Below are positions 10,359 to 22,405 of a stretch of 64,000 bases of DNA, piece after piece (positions within the stretch are counted from its first letter, which is position 1; the number at the start of each line of letters is the position of its first letter). The stretch spans positions 41,933,757-41,997,756 of the forward strand of contig JANJXV010000002.1 of the NCBI GenBank assembly GCA_024803745.1, given 5' to 3'. This DNA comes from Megascapheus bottae. Taxonomy: Eukaryota > Chordata > Mammalia > Rodentia > Geomyidae. The notes beneath the pieces were generated by a model that saw nothing but the letters and a program-made list of their open reading frames with translations, had not been told where the DNA came from and did no database searches. Both the position numbers and the translations under genes were made by a program.

Positions 10359-11011
10359 TTTTTGCTAATTTGTTTAGTTGTTTGCATTGTTTGAACAGCT
10401 GACAACCATGTAAATTTTTCTCTGACTGTATTGTTGCCTGAGTAATTAATATAAATTTACAGATTATTCCAAATGGGCATACGCACAGTTACTCATTTGA
10501 GAAAATAGAGTTGCACATACTTGCATATCATAGAGAAACACCCATACATAACAAAAACTGCAGTTACCAAGAAAAAGAAAATAAAAGAGCTAGAAGGCAT
10601 TACCACCTCCACCCTAACCACACCCTCTTCCCCTAAGCCTGTTGCCCAAACCTGACCATGCCCAAACGTATGTCCTTTTGAAATTTGTGAAGAAGTTAAG
10701 AATAAAAGATAATTTAAAGAATAAAATCATTGAGACAATATTACAAAAAGTTGATGTAGAGCAGTAAATTCAGTTACTTGAAGCTTTCTGGAGTGGATTG
10801 CTGCTATTTGGAAATATTAGAAAACAACTAAGGTTCTCCAAATGACCTGGATTTCATTTCTTCTATTATATACACTTTGATGATGAAAAAATCAGATGAG
10901 AATGCAATAATGCGCGACTTTCTATACCTTTCTACCTCTTCAACAAAAGACTGAAAGAAATCCTTTGCTTCCATCATTTGGCTTGACCCTCCTGAAATAG
11001 ATGATTTAGCT

Positions 11012-11265
11012 TACTTTATTTTTATTTTATTTTATTTTTTGTGGCGTGTGGGGCTTGAAGTCTGGGCCTGGGTGCTGTCCCTAAATTCTTCAGCTCAAGG
11101 CTAGCACTCTACCACATTTACCCACAGCACCACTCTGGATTTTTGGTGGATAAATGGAGATAAATGTCTCGCAGACTTCTGTACCTGGGCTGGCTTTGAA
11201 CCCTGATCCTCAGATTTCAGCCTCCTGAAAGGATTACAGGCATGAACCACTAAGATGGTGCTTGA
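11012..11265 (-). mobile_element. 7SL-Geo SINE
   Basis: Reading leftwards from the head: CAGGCATGAACC, TTTCAGCCTCC, GGCTGGCTTTGAACC, then GGAGATAAATGTCT, then the Geo part CTTCAGCTCAAGGCTAGCAC, with a (TTTTA)n tail at 11012-11040. Diverged but complete. Confidence 0.88.
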
Positions 11266-11360
11266 TTTTTACAGAAAAATCATTAGTTTATTTTCATGGT
11301 GTCACTTTTAGAACTGCTTTAATTCTATCTCCTCTTTCCCTTTGTCTCTTTAGACCTAGT

Positions 11361-11381
11361 TTTTCTTTCTCTTTCTTTCCT

Positions 11382-11438
<57 letters not shown>

Positions 11439-11504
11439 TTTCTGTTTTCTTTCCCTCCCCCTCCTCCTCCTCCTCCTCCTCCTCCTCCTCTCCTCCTCCT
11501 TCTT
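11361..11504. repeat. (CTTT)n followed by (CCT)n microsatellites
   Basis: A TTTC tract at 11361-11443 abuts a CCT/CTC trinucleotide tract at 11458-11504. The open frame crossing them is low-complexity Ser/Phe/Pro. Confidence 0.97.
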
Positions 11505-11519
11505 CAGGTAGATTCAAGA

Positions 11520-12990
11520 CTTACTTGAATGTGCCAGTTATAGACCTACCATTTCCACCCTTCCATCTACTTTAAAGCCAAAGAGCTGGCTAGGTTCTTT
11601 AAAAGAATAGGTAAGTTCAAAGTCAAAACCACAGAAAAATCAATAAAATGGAAGATGTAGCCAATTATCAGATAGATTTGTAGATTGACTCGGGGGGAAT
11701 ATGCTTGTTTGGAAACTGTGAATTGAGTGAATGTTCTGGTCCACTCTACCTCCTGAGAAGATCAAGGAAAATGAAAATTTTATAGGTCTAGAGCCAAGGC
11801 AATTGCTGGTTAATATTAAGTCCAAAATATGTTTGTCCGGACATATCAACCAATCTATTTTGCATTTGTATTCTTTGAAGCAGAAATTTGAGCCACTTTC
11901 TTGGCATCAATCACTTTAAAGTAGATTGACCAGTGTAATTAAAATTTCTAAACCATTGCTTGATTTGCAATTGCATTTAATCCCTTAATATAAATATGAA
12001 TTTTTAAATTTTTCTTATTCTGAACACTGAAGAAAAGGATGAAGAAGAACTTGCAGCTGGCTAGAAACATATAGTCCTAGAATGTTTATAATTAATAATC
12101 AAGTGACAATTTCTGTAATAACTAGAAGGGTTGTCCATTATATTAGCATGTATAAATATTTTGGTTCAAATATAGTTGTCCTCTACTGGCAGGCTTGTAT
12201 ACATTGCAAAAGCAAAAGACAAATGAAACGATCAGCAAACAATCAACATTGTTTCATTCATCTCTCATACAGTGATTAAATTAATGATTCTATCGCTAAG
12301 ATGGAATTAGAGTTAAAGAGCCATCACAAAATTTGAAAAAATTAGAGTCGAAAATGTTGGGAAAGGAATTTGATTCAATTTCATTACAATAAACATTATG
12401 TTTATAACACATGGTGGCAGCAAGCAACTAAAGTAAATAATGTCTTCCTTCAAGTAGATTGTGGAAGATATTGTCATACATGTGACTGTAATGTGAAGTG
12501 TTGAAATGGAGTATTGAATCACCAATATGATATACTTGTATACAAATGTATTTGTATTTGTAAGTCGGTCCAGTTGATTAGGGCTTTTCTGTTGTTGTTT
12601 TTTCTGCATAAAAGATCATTGGATTAGTCCGTTGAGAATGGGAAAATTTCTAAGAAATATGATTATAAAATAAACCTACCTTCCCCCTGATATTAAAGCA
12701 GTAGTTTCTTTACTATTTCAGTTTGTAAGTTTTGTTTACTGAGTTGTCCTCTGATCCAATAATAAATGAACCACATTGATTTTTTGGTTTAGGTCCACTT
12801 ACAAAATATGAAGCTTCCACATTGAAGCAAAAGACTTCCATGAAGATATCAAATTAATTTGGCATTTAGTGCTAAATCTGATGAAAAGTAAAATTTTATG
12901 TGAAGTTCTTTAACTAGATCCTCTCTTGTAGTGCTTTCAAATTTTCATCTTAAAAAATAAAACAAAAGAACTAAAAAAGAAAACTATACA
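11520..12990. other. Unique AT-rich DNA
   Basis: No gene, repeat family or structure stands out. The 60-100 residue frames here show no recognisable family. Confidence 0.5.
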
Positions 12991-12994
12991 AACC

Positions 12995-13125
12995 CTTAAT
13001 TTTAATTATGTTCTAAAATCTATGTGCCAGTGCTTGTATAGGGAATCCCTTCTTGAATACTTGTTTGTTAAACATGACATTTGAAATATGATGTAAAAAT
13101 CAATGTTAATAAAATCATTAAAAAA
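12995..13125 (+). mobile_element. Old L1 3' end
   Basis: Its plus strand matches the reverse complement of 1305-1435 almost base for base (TGAATACTTGTTTGTTAAAC, ATTTGAAATATGATGTAAAA, TAATAAAATCATTAAAAA), so both are 3' ends of the same L1 subfamily. Confidence 0.8.
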
Positions 13126-13131
13126 AGCAAA

Positions 13132-13245
13132 AAGAAAAGTACTAAAATAAAAAAGAAGAGAAAGAGACCAGAGTACAGAGAAGGAGGAGAAAGAGGAGAT
13201 AGGAGAAGGAAAAGGAGGAGGAGGAAGGGAACAGGAGGTGAAAGA
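13132..13245. repeat. Purine-rich (GGA/GAA) tract
   Basis: The tract lies directly downstream of the L1 A-rich end, so it probably grew from the L1 tail. Confidence 0.8.
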
Positions 13246-13771
13246 ATCATATGCAATCTGCCTAATTTTCCAGTTTAAAAAATTGTTCTATTTTTTAAAA
13301 CAATTGAATTTTGTCTGTGTTATGAAAAAATGAAACAAAGATGACTTCAGACTTTATCTTGAGTGACTGGTGCATAGACACCAATCAAATATGAAACCCC
13401 AGAGGAGATTTATTTCCAAAAAGTTGATGAAATTGAATTTAAAACCAGAAGCTTCTCTGAAGGGATCTTTCACAGATAGTATGAATTTGGTGCTCAAGAA
13501 TAGAATTAAGTTTGGCACATGGACTATAGAACTTGGCTAAATAAAAACAGTAGGTACACCTATGGGCAGGATGTATTTTTACTATAGTATGCGTTCTGTT
13601 CTCCAGGATAACCCATTGTCCCTTCTCAAATCAGTTCACACTACAGAAAGAAATGAGTCTTTGAATAGACTTTTCTTTCCTAATACTCTTTACTCTAAAG
13701 CTTAAAAATCAAAATAAAACTAAACCTAAGTCAAAAGAAAACACCCCCAATTCAGGAATATCACTTACTTA

Positions 13772-14486
13772 ATTTCTTTTTCTTTTTCAATTTTGTCAGG
13801 GTGATTTTGTCAGAGATTACAGTTACATTTGTAAGGTAATGAGTACATTGTTACCCCTTCCTGTGTTTTTCTCCCACTTTCCCTCCTTCACCCCTCCCAG
13901 GTTGTAAAGTTCATTTCCAATATATTGTCTTGTAGCTATGGCTGTTGCATTGGTGTCCTTTGTCTCATCTTCTTGTATTTTCCCTTCCCTTCCCTAATTC
14001 GAATAAACAAATAAATATACAATATTCCAGATAATGAAGTCGGATACAGAAACAACAGGGGATAAATGACAAGGGGAAAAAAAGACAAAAAAGAAAAGAA
14101 ATAATTTCACACAGTGCATTAAAAACAACAAAGATGGGACCAGGAGTTTGGCCTAGTGGTAGGGTGCTTGCCTAGTATGCACGAAGACCTGGGTTCAATT
14201 CCTGGGGACCACATTCATAGAAAAAAGCTGGAAGTGGTGCTGAGGCTCAAGTAGTAGATGTCTGGCCTGAGAAAGTCTGGCCTTAAGAAAGTCCAGGGAC
14301 AATGCTCAGGCCCTGAGCTCAAGCGCAGGACTGACAAAAAGAAAAAAAACCCAAAACAACAAAAACCCCCAAAGATAAACCTCTTGTTTCCATATTCTAG
14401 TGTTCATTTTGCTTATCATCACCCTATATGGTCATATGCACGTAGCTTTTGAGCTATTGTGATCCTCTGCTAGGAAAATCCTAGAT
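13772..14486 (-). mobile_element. L1 3' end interrupted by an IDL-Geo SINE
   Basis: The reversed L1 3' UTR (GGTTGTAAAGTTCATTTCCA, CTAATTCGAATAAACAAATA) runs to about 14133 and resumes at about 14365 (AAACCTCTTGTTTCCATATTC, TTTTGAGCTATTGTGATCCT), as in the uninterrupted copies at 28017-28526 and 43259-43677. The SINE at 14136-14345 is younger. Confidence 0.88.
14136..14345 (+). mobile_element. IDL-Geo SINE
   Basis: Head GGAGTTTGGCCTAGTGGTAG, box B GGGTTCAATTCC, linker and Geo half with TCCAGGGACAATGCTCAGG. The A-rich tail is mixed with C runs. It has landed in an L1 3' UTR. Confidence 0.93.
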
Positions 14487-14779
14487 GGCCATACAATATC
14501 TTATTTGGCTTCTTCCACTATAGTTTTATTTATTACTTCTGCCATGTGTCTTAATTATGACAATATAGAAATACTCCACTTTTAAAGCTTTACTCATGCT
14601 GTAGTTTTGTCTGAATTACTTTATTAACCATCCTTCTAATTTAATTTCTATATCAAGTATTTACCTTGATATTTGAAGTAAAAAAAACAAGAGAGGTAAA
14701 TAAAAATAAGAAATATTACAGAAGAAACACCTCTACTTAACAATGTCCTCTTCCAGCTTAAAAATAAAAACAACATAGC

Positions 14780-14829
<50 letters not shown>

Positions 14830-15305
14830 TACTAACTTAAAAACTGAGGCCAACAAAGGATTCTGCCAAAAATGGTGTCAACTCCATGCAACTCTACACT
14901 GTTTCTTAAGAAATCATTTTCACCCCAAGCTCTATGCTCAGAATATTGGGGCCAGTATATATTTTACCATTCTTAAGAAGAAAAAGGTTTGGGACAGGAC
15001 TTTGGTGAAGAAGAATCTGTTTCTGAAAATTATTTTGATTCTGTGATTTTGTTCTTCATCTGTAAAATTAAATTTACAAACCAAGAATATTTACCTAATA
15101 TTTTACAGAAAAGAAAGTTTACCCTCCCCACCAGTAACCCTCAAATAATTCACAACTTTTTTTCCCTGAAGATGTGAGATGTTTAAGATGGCTTGGAAGG
15201 TTGATAAATGACTATCATGCAATGTGGTTTCAATTGCCTTTATTTGAAAAGGACACATCTCTTATTATTTTCAAGAACTGGGCTATGAAATATGTTCCCA
15301 TATGT
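14486..15305. other. Unique DNA with a CA repeat
   Basis: No gene recognised. A (CA)n tract occupies 14782-14828. Confidence 0.5.
14782..14828. repeat. (CA)n microsatellite
   Basis: About 23 uninterrupted CA units. Confidence 0.97.
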
Positions 15306-15322
15306 AAAATGACATCAGTTTT

Positions 15323-15413
15323 TTCATATATTTTTATTGTAATTAATAGAAGGGTTATATTATATTTGCCAGATAGTAGGTGCATTACTTCACATACATT
15401 GATACCCTTTCTC
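15323..15413 (-). mobile_element. 91-bp L1 micro-insertion with exact TSD
   Basis: Only the last about 90 bases of an L1 (reversed: TATATTTTTATTGTAATTAA to GATACCCTTTCTC) sit between two exact 17-bp copies of AAAATGACATCAGTTTT, at 15306-15322 and 15414-15430. Confidence 0.95.
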
Positions 15414-15430
15414 AAAATGACATCAGTTTT

Positions 15431-15784
15431 GTTTCTATGATACTTTACTCTTTGAAAAGAACTTAAGAGGAATATTTTTAAAGAAAATGATTAATCAAAT
15501 GTTACCCTCAGCTGAAGTGTTACCAAGCAAGTCACTTCCAGAAGGCCTCTTGGCATTATGGATTCAGGGCTGGCTTCCTATGGTAAGCTTGTGCCTGTAG
15601 AAACTGCTGCTGTGGCTGACTCAATAGTTTTGATGCTTTGAAAACAGAGAGCTATTTCTCAATACAGTCGTGATCCCAGAGTCAACTAAGACTATGGTAC
15701 ACTTGACCGAGTTTACTTTAAACCACTGGACAGTAGAACCTTTCCTCTCTTCTTCAGTGCTGTTAAATTGCTTTTCTCCTGAGC
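15431..15784. other. Unique DNA
   Basis: Nothing recognised. Confidence 0.45.
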
Positions 15785-16004
15785 ATCTGCTCAGGACCTG
15801 GGTGCTGTCCTTGTGGCTCTTCAGCTCAAGGCTACGGCCCTATTCCTTGAGCCATAGCCCCACTTCCCGACTTTTAGTGATTAACTGAAGAAAAGAGTCT
15901 CATGTTCTTTAGGGCCCCAGTTGGCTTTGAACTGCGATCCTCGGATCTCAGCCTCCTGAGTAGCTAGGATTACAGGCATGAGCCACTACACCTGGTTAAA
16001 ACAG
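15785..16004 (-). mobile_element. 7SL-Geo SINE
   Basis: The head words GATCTCAGCCTCCTGAGTAG and TACAGGCATGAGCCACTACA are well kept, then the middle and Geo part (GACCTGGGTGCTGTCC). The T-rich tail is missing, so the 3' end is truncated or decayed. Confidence 0.9.
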
Positions 16005-17340
16005 TGATTTTAAAAAGTATTATTTTACAATTCTTGTATCTGTTCCTTGAACTCAAGCATAGTATATTTGAAGAATTCACAAATAGTTAAAATTGCTTTT
16101 CTGTCCGCATAAAATTTCAATATTGTACTCCCAAGGCAAATTTACCAACAATCTTCCTCTTTACCAAGATCAAATCCATCATTTTTCTTGAGAATTCAGC
16201 TCTTTGTTACTCTTTGTTACTACTTGTCTCGGAGTGTTTAGGTGATGATGGTTTTCTAGATTCACAAACACCAAAAGGAGAAAATTCACAGAACTGACCT
16301 CTTATTTTACATCTCCAGAGCCAGTCATTAGATAGAAACCTCAGCCACCTGACATCACCATTCCTTGCCATGCATCAGCACCAGTGCCAATTTGGGTGAA
16401 AAGTAGCAAAGTCAGAATTGCCCCATGCCAATTTGGGTGAAAAGTAGCAAAGTCAGAATTGCCCCACAGCCTGACTCTACTTTCCCAAGTCCTGAATCAT
16501 TACCACTTGCTGCATCTTTAATCCTGCTCAGTTGGCTTCCAGCAAGTAGCTCATAATTTCTTCACAGCCTTGGACCTATTTGGTCCACCTGGAGACTACA
16601 CACAGTTGTCTGGTTGTAAGGGAGGCTCTGAAGTGAGTCATGCTCTATTGTAGAATTTTGTGTTTCATCAATAAGGCAAGAAAAATCCTGATGTGCTGTA
16701 GGCACATCCTCAGGCAACCTTTTATACTCCGGGTGAATGTGAAACTCTTGTCATCTCTGGCATTAGAGTTTTATTCAGACACACCCTACGAACCCTTTTT
16801 ACCAAAGGTAAAAAAATGCTTCCCCCTTTCCCTTTATATTCTGTTTTCATTATATCTGGTAAAAAGTTAAGAGTCAACTAATCTGTCAGTGAAAATGAGT
16901 TAACTGCCACAGATAAAACAATTGCTGCTGTGACTCACTTGTTTATAACATTGTGTTATGCATGCCAATTGTACCATTAGTATAATTTCCACATTAGTAC
17001 AAATCTGCTAATTATCCTAGGTTCTGACAGGTAAGTACCTTGGGACATTAAATAATGGAATAACTTCTGCACTTGATAGAGCATCTCTGCCCTAAATACA
17101 ATTGTAGAGACATTGCAAATAGAACTGGTTAATGAAATCTTTTCAAATTATGTATACTGGCTTTCAGACTAAAGCTGGGGTGGAAATTCAACTTTGGAGC
17201 AATGTGAAGTATATTTTTATATTGAACTAATCCATTCCTCGGGTTGTCTATTTAGTTTATGTGCTTTTAAATCCCTTCCAACTTTACCATACTTGTTTAC
17301 TCTTACCTTCTTATAATCTATCATTTTCATTGTTTTTCCT
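16005..17340. other. Unique DNA
   Basis: No gene seen. It contains the tandem duplication at 16385-16466. Confidence 0.5.
16385..16466. repeat. Perfect 41-bp tandem duplication
   Basis: Two identical 41-bp units beginning TGCCAATTTGGGTGAAAAGT, 16385-16425 and 16426-16466, are directly adjacent with no mismatch. The zero divergence in neutral-looking DNA suggests a recent event. Confidence 0.95.
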
Positions 17341-17344
17341 GAAT

Positions 17345-17450
17345 CTTTTTATTTTTCTCCCTCCCTTCCTCCCTCTGTCCCTCCTTCCTTCCTTTATTCC
17401 TTTCTCTTTATCTCCTTCCTTTCCTTCTTTTTCTTCTTTTTTCCTTATTA
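17345..17450. repeat. Imperfect pyrimidine tract
   Basis: Degenerate TTCC/CCCT/TTTC runs without a single motif. Confidence 0.85.
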
Positions 17451-17459
17451 GAAAAATAT

Positions 17460-18200
17460 CGAATTATTCTTTAAAGAGTATAAATAAAAGGTAGAGCTTA
17501 CATTCCCTTACAACGAATTTAGTTTGGATGTAACAAGAAAGTCATGTGCTGAGACTTCTAACACCAGCTTTTTCAAAGACTCCAAAGCTTTTGCTTTTTC
17601 CATTGGGAACCATGAACCACCATGTAATTATTCTAGTCTTCCCAAAGGAAGAAAAAAAGCCATATGGTAATGTACTGGAAAATGCCCTGTGGAAGATGGT
17701 TAGATTCCTGTAGCTAAACTGCATCCAACTCTAACTAGAGAAAGAGCCCAAGTGAGTCCAAATAAATCTTAGCTAAATAAGATTATTGAATATTATTAAA
17801 AAACACTGTTGCTTTAAGTCAGTAAACTTTTAGATAGTTTGTTAGTTTGTTAATGTGCATAATTGGTCACTTATACCCTAGTCTGAATGCTTAGTAACCT
17901 TTCACAATTCTTTAAAAAGTCTAAGTCCCAAATAAATCCAAAAATGGAGCAAACTGGGGTGATTTAAAGTGGTTTTGTGGTGTAGAGTAGATGGTATAAA
18001 TAGGGAGTAAAAGGGGAGTTAATTAATGAAATGGAATAGCATGCATGTAAAGAGAAATACTGATGGAATAAAAGCAACATTTCAAGTTAAGTTCTATGTA
18101 ACCCTGCCTCTTTTCATGGGTACAAGGTTTTGTTTGAATCAGAGAAATATTAACTACAGAATAGGTTTAGCTGAACCTAACTCCATAAGAAGTATACTTA
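17460..18200. other. Unique DNA
   Basis: No feature recognised. Confidence 0.5.
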
Positions 18201-18202
18201 TT

Positions 18203-18301
18203 TTCTCATTTTTGTAACTCCTAGATACCTGAAAAGCTTTAAAAAGACTCATGATATGATATAAAAATCAATATTAATGAAATCTTTTTTAAAAAAAAGA
18301 C
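18203..18301 (+). mobile_element. Old L1 3' end
   Basis: CATGATATGATATAAAAATC followed by AATATTAATGAAATC and an A run matches the 3' ends at 1305-1370 (reversed) and 13075-13125. Confidence 0.65.
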
Positions 18302-18304
18302 TGG

Positions 18305-19264
18305 TGATGAAAATTCATCGAGTTGTGCTTTTGTGGAGAACTAAACAATCATCTTTAAGTCGGTGAGTTTCAGTGTTCTGGAAAAGGATACATTGTTTGG
18401 CATATCAAAGCCACTTGGGCTCTTTCCCTTACACTTTAACCATTTGGGGCTCTGTTTTACCTGAAGTAGTAGTAGGCAGCGAAGAGGGCATATTAATTGT
18501 CTCTGTTCTTCAACTAAGCGACAAAATTGGACAATAACTTGTCTATCTATTAATACTTGGATCGTCCATCGAGAATGCCCACAAATCCTCAGAAAAAAGT
18601 AGGATTTGAAGAAACATGTAAGTTCATGCGACTCAAAGTCACTCATTTCTATTTATTTGGTCTGAATGATCCCTACATTCACTTACCATGTGGCATTAAA
18701 TCATTCTGGTTCTTGAGTTATTATTACATAATTCAAAGAGTATAATTTACAGAATTGCCAGCCCAGACTTCACTCTGTCCCACACCAAAAAAAGACCACA
18801 AGGAGGGGAGAAGAAAAATGCCTGTTTCCTGGTAGCCCATATTTACGCAATTTTCTCCCACCACAGATTGTTTTGGCAGTCTAGACAGAAGTCTTGTAAA
18901 ATCCTCCCCTGATGTCATCCACATCCTTCCTCGATAAGCTCAGAATGTGTGTGGAGTGAGCTTGGTTCTGCTAGTGATGTCGTTGAGTTAATTAATGCAG
19001 TGCCACCTCAGAGAGGCCTTTGCCCACATAAGAGGGAAGGACAGATGAGCTGGCCCCCAGATTATGTAAATATGTGGTAGAGAGTGTTGCTGCTGGAGGA
19101 AAGACTGAAACACAAATGTGGGCATTTCATATCTTAAGGGGAATCTGTGGAAAACAAAACAAAAAGAAATAAGCTAGTTTCAGGGAAGGAAAGATTAAGG
19201 AAATGATTTTCTTATGGAAGCCTGCGACATACTCTGGAATTAAGTATTCCTTAAGGGGAAATTC
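18305..19264. other. Unique DNA
   Basis: No gene or repeat recognised. Confidence 0.5.
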
Positions 19265-19278
19265 CAAATTGTGTTTCT

Positions 19279-19338
19279 CAATAGCTTGATTTCTGTGTTT
19301 GTTGCTCTCAACCTACTGTGTGAGGTTAGTTAGATTCC

Positions 19339-19414
<76 letters not shown>

Positions 19415-19737
19415 CCTCCCTCCCTCCCTCCCTCCCTCCTTTCCCCCCCCCTTTCTTTTGGTTGTTTTTGTTCATTTAGTTTGGTTTCTCTTCTTATGGT
19501 TTATCTCATGTTGTCACTGAATCTGACTTTGGTACCTGGTATACTGAATATACATTTGCCTATTTGAAATAGGGAAGGGATGGGGAAAAACAAGATGACT
19601 GGGAGTGGGTGGTGGGGAGGGAAACTGGGAGAAAAACATCGGAAAGGGTATCAATAAAGGAGAAATAATATAACCACTACCTGATGAATGTAACTGTAAT
19701 CCCTCTTTACATCATCTGACAATAAAATACAATCTAA
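19279..19737 (+). mobile_element. L1 3'-end insertion carrying an expanded CT tract
   Basis: The 3' portion is L1 3' UTR (CTATTTGAAATAGGGAAGGG, AAAGGGTATCAATAAAGG). An exact 14-bp TSD, CAAATTGTGTTTCT, lies at 19265-19278 and 19738-19751. The CT/CCCT microsatellite lies inside the TSD-bounded unit. Confidence 0.88.
19339..19450. repeat. (CT)n-(CCCT)n microsatellite
   Basis: About 35 CT units, then CCCT units and a C run. In sister L1 copies (about 8880, 55920 and 58200) the same UTR position reads TCTCTCATCTCTTTT or similar, a plausible seed. Confidence 0.95.
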
Positions 19738-19751
19738 CAAATTGTGTTTCT

Positions 19752-20690
19752 AAGGTAAGACAATAGATATTTTATTTCTTGATAGATACAGGGCAAAATG
19801 ATTGTCAGTTAAGGCTATAAGAACTGGAATTAATTTAATTTGTTGGTATGTCAGTAGAATAATGAGTTAAATATACCAATATATATAGACTAGTACAGAA
19901 AATACAAATCAATATTACATTTCTCTAATAGATCATAATTAGATACACAAAACATATTCAGCCTTATCATGTCACTGAAAATCAATGCCAGTTTTGTTAG
20001 AATTTTCTAGTTACCAAACATTATGAATAGACACATTCTCCAAAAGAGGTTTGAAATTTTTCCTTTGATTTTTAAATTCTTTTTAAATTTTTATGTATTC
20101 TTATATTCCTTGCCTTTAGTCAGAAGTCAAACACCAGCATCAATAACAAAATGTGATTCTTATATTGAACTTTTTTCATTTTACATTTAGTCTAGTTAAA
20201 TTCTACAGAAAAGAGAAATTATGTGAAAAGAAACAGGAACTATTCAATTCCATTCTTGTTGTAGCTTCTCTACAGATGGTTAATTTAGAAAAATAGGAAA
20301 CACTTCGATGTGTGGGTTTTTTTTTTCTGCATCCTGACAAGTTTCTAAAGTTCCCCTCTCTGCTTTCTAGTCTGCTCTCATTTAAGCCTGCTCTTTAATA
20401 CTTTCTTATGGATGATCTTCTGGATAGAATTCACATGCAATTAAACTACAAACCTAATCACTTGGATTAATGTCTTTTGATGGTCTCTAAACTCTATCAC
20501 TTTGCCCACTGGCTCTGCCACCCAACCCTGCATACTTACACACTGAGAAGCTGTATCTTCTACCACTGGGTAGACCTCCAGATCCTTTAAGCAATGGACT
20601 TGTGCCACCCTCCTTCTGGAATGTAGTCTACTTTATCTTCTGGAATATTGCTACTCTTATTTATTACTCTTATGTATTACTCTTATTTTT
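19752..20690. other. Unique DNA
   Basis: No feature recognised. Confidence 0.45.
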
Positions 20691-20705
20691 AAACTTTAAT
20701 GTTTA

Positions 20706-20942
20706 TTTTTCATGCCAATTCTGGGGCTTGAACAAGTGCCTGGGTACTGTCCCATGAGACTAATACTTTACTACTTGAACCACAGGTCCACTTTCTGCTA
20801 TTTTTTGGGGGGGGAGTAGCTTATTGGAAACAAGAGTCTCAAAGATTTTCAAAAGTTGGGCTGGTTTTGAACCAGTATGCTCGGATTTTAGCCTCTTAAA
20901 TTACTAGGATTTTACAGGTATGAGCCACCGGCACCCAGCTTG
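20706..20942 (-). mobile_element. 7SL-Geo SINE, diverged
   Basis: Head TACAGGTATGAGCCACCGGC, middle GGAAACAAGAGTCTC, Geo part with GCCTGGGTACTGTCCC. Substitutions are numerous, so this is one of the older copies. Confidence 0.82.
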
Positions 20943-20944
20943 CT

Positions 20945-21284
20945 ACTCTTTTTAAAATGAACAGATCCTGTGCGCTCTTTCTCTCAATCTAGATAGTCTT
21001 ACTGGATTCCTTTAATTAACCTGTCCCTCTTTCCAACCTTTTTCACAGCTGGCATCACATAGAAACGGGTTCTTGTCACTCATATACTAGTCAATTTCAG
21101 GTTGAACTCAGTATCGTTATCTATTTCTCCCAAATCTGTGTTCTCCCAGACTTTTCATAGCTGTTCCCCTGTCTTGGCTGTGTTCCCTGACTTTCTTGCT
21201 CACAAGCAGGGATGTCCTTCATCCACAAATCTGTCCAGTGCTTCCTAGAAGACATGAAGTTTTGTGCACCTTCTACAAACTTTC
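20945..21284. other. Unique pyrimidine-leaning DNA
   Basis: Nothing firm. It could be diverged L2 upstream of the L2 3' end that follows. Confidence 0.35.
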
Positions 21285-21415
21285 TACAGCTTATTTTCCT
21301 GCGGAGCTGACTTTCCCCATGCGGAACTTCTGCTATTGAATTCTGTATCCCTTGCGTAGCACAGGACCTGACCCAAAATGGATGTTTACTAAATATTTGT
21401 GGAATTGAAGGAAAG
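21285..21415 (+). mobile_element. L2 3' end (diverged)
   Basis: The stretch TTCTGTATCCCTTGCGTAGC, ACAGGACCTGACCCAAAATG, TTTACTAAATATTTGTGGAA follows the L2 3' terminus ('tatccccagcgcctagcacagtgcctggcacatag...caataaatatttgttgaa'). Confidence 0.5.
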
Positions 21416-21639
21416 GTTAATCTGCCAGGAAAAAAAAAATCTCAGAAAGAAAATTAAAGAAAAATTACAACATGAACTGTTGTTTTGAATGATGAAGGTA
21501 TTTACTGTCTTCCATTAATGCAGCCATTCAAGAGTTGCCACTATTGAGAAGTCTCTCTTTGAGTGTTTAGCCTATTTATTATTTGGGTTGTTGTTTCTTT
21601 GATGGTTTATTTTTGGAGTTTAATTTTTTTTGAGCTCTA

Positions 21640-22405
21640 AGTAATTTTTAGATATGAGGCCCTTGTCTGATGCATATCTTGTAAAAACCTTCTCCCATTC
21701 CATGGGCTTTTACCTTGTTAGCTATGTCCTTTGCCATGAAGAAATTCTTCAGTTTGATGAAATTATGTTTATCCAGTCTTTCTTCGATTTGTTGTGAATC
21801 TGAGTCTTTACTTAGTAAGTTTGACCCACTTCTAGGAGCCCTAGTGTTTCCCTTACCCTTTTCTGTAATATTTGCATGGTATCTGGGCTTATTTTGAGGT
21901 CTTTGATCTGTTTGGAATTGATTCTGGTGCAGGGTGATATATAAGGATCCAGCTTCAGATTTCTGCATGTGTATAGCCAGTTTTGCCAAGGACCATTTGT
22001 TGAAGAGGCTGTATTTTTCCATCCTGTATTCTGGATCCCCATATCAAATACTACATGACTATAGGTCTGTGGGTTCATTTCTGGGTCTTCTATACTGTTC
22101 TATTGCTCCTCAGTGCATACCAAGCTATTTGTATTACTGTGGCTTTATAGTAGAGTTTGAAGTTTGGTTTTGATATTCCTCCAACTCTGTTGCTATCCAT
22201 ACTCTTTCATTATTCCATCTGATTTTTTGGATTGCTTTCTCCAAATCATGGAAGAATGTTGTTGGGACTTTGATGTGTATTGAATTTTTAAGTAGTTGGG
22301 GGCACTATTGACTTTTTCAATTAAGTTAATGCTTGCAATCCAGGTACATGGAAGGTTTTTCCATTTCCTTAAATCTGTCACTAAACATGTAGAAATGTTC
22401 AACAT
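21640..22405 (-). pseudogene. L1 ORF2 remnant, inverted segment
   Basis: The minus strand reads ORF2 blocks in order: SINLIEKVNSAPNYLKIQ (degraded), KNTASSTNGPWQNWLYTCRN, LKLDPYISPCTRINSKQIKD, LDKHNFIKLKNFFMAKDIAN. Stops and frameshifts make it non-functional. It codes for the region downstream of the RT core. Confidence 0.88.

Larger units (their letters stand above)
9645..11010. other. Unique AT-rich DNA with two inverted repeats
   Basis: No gene is recognised. The two inverted repeats at 10023-10097 and 10307-10358 are entered separately. Confidence 0.5.
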
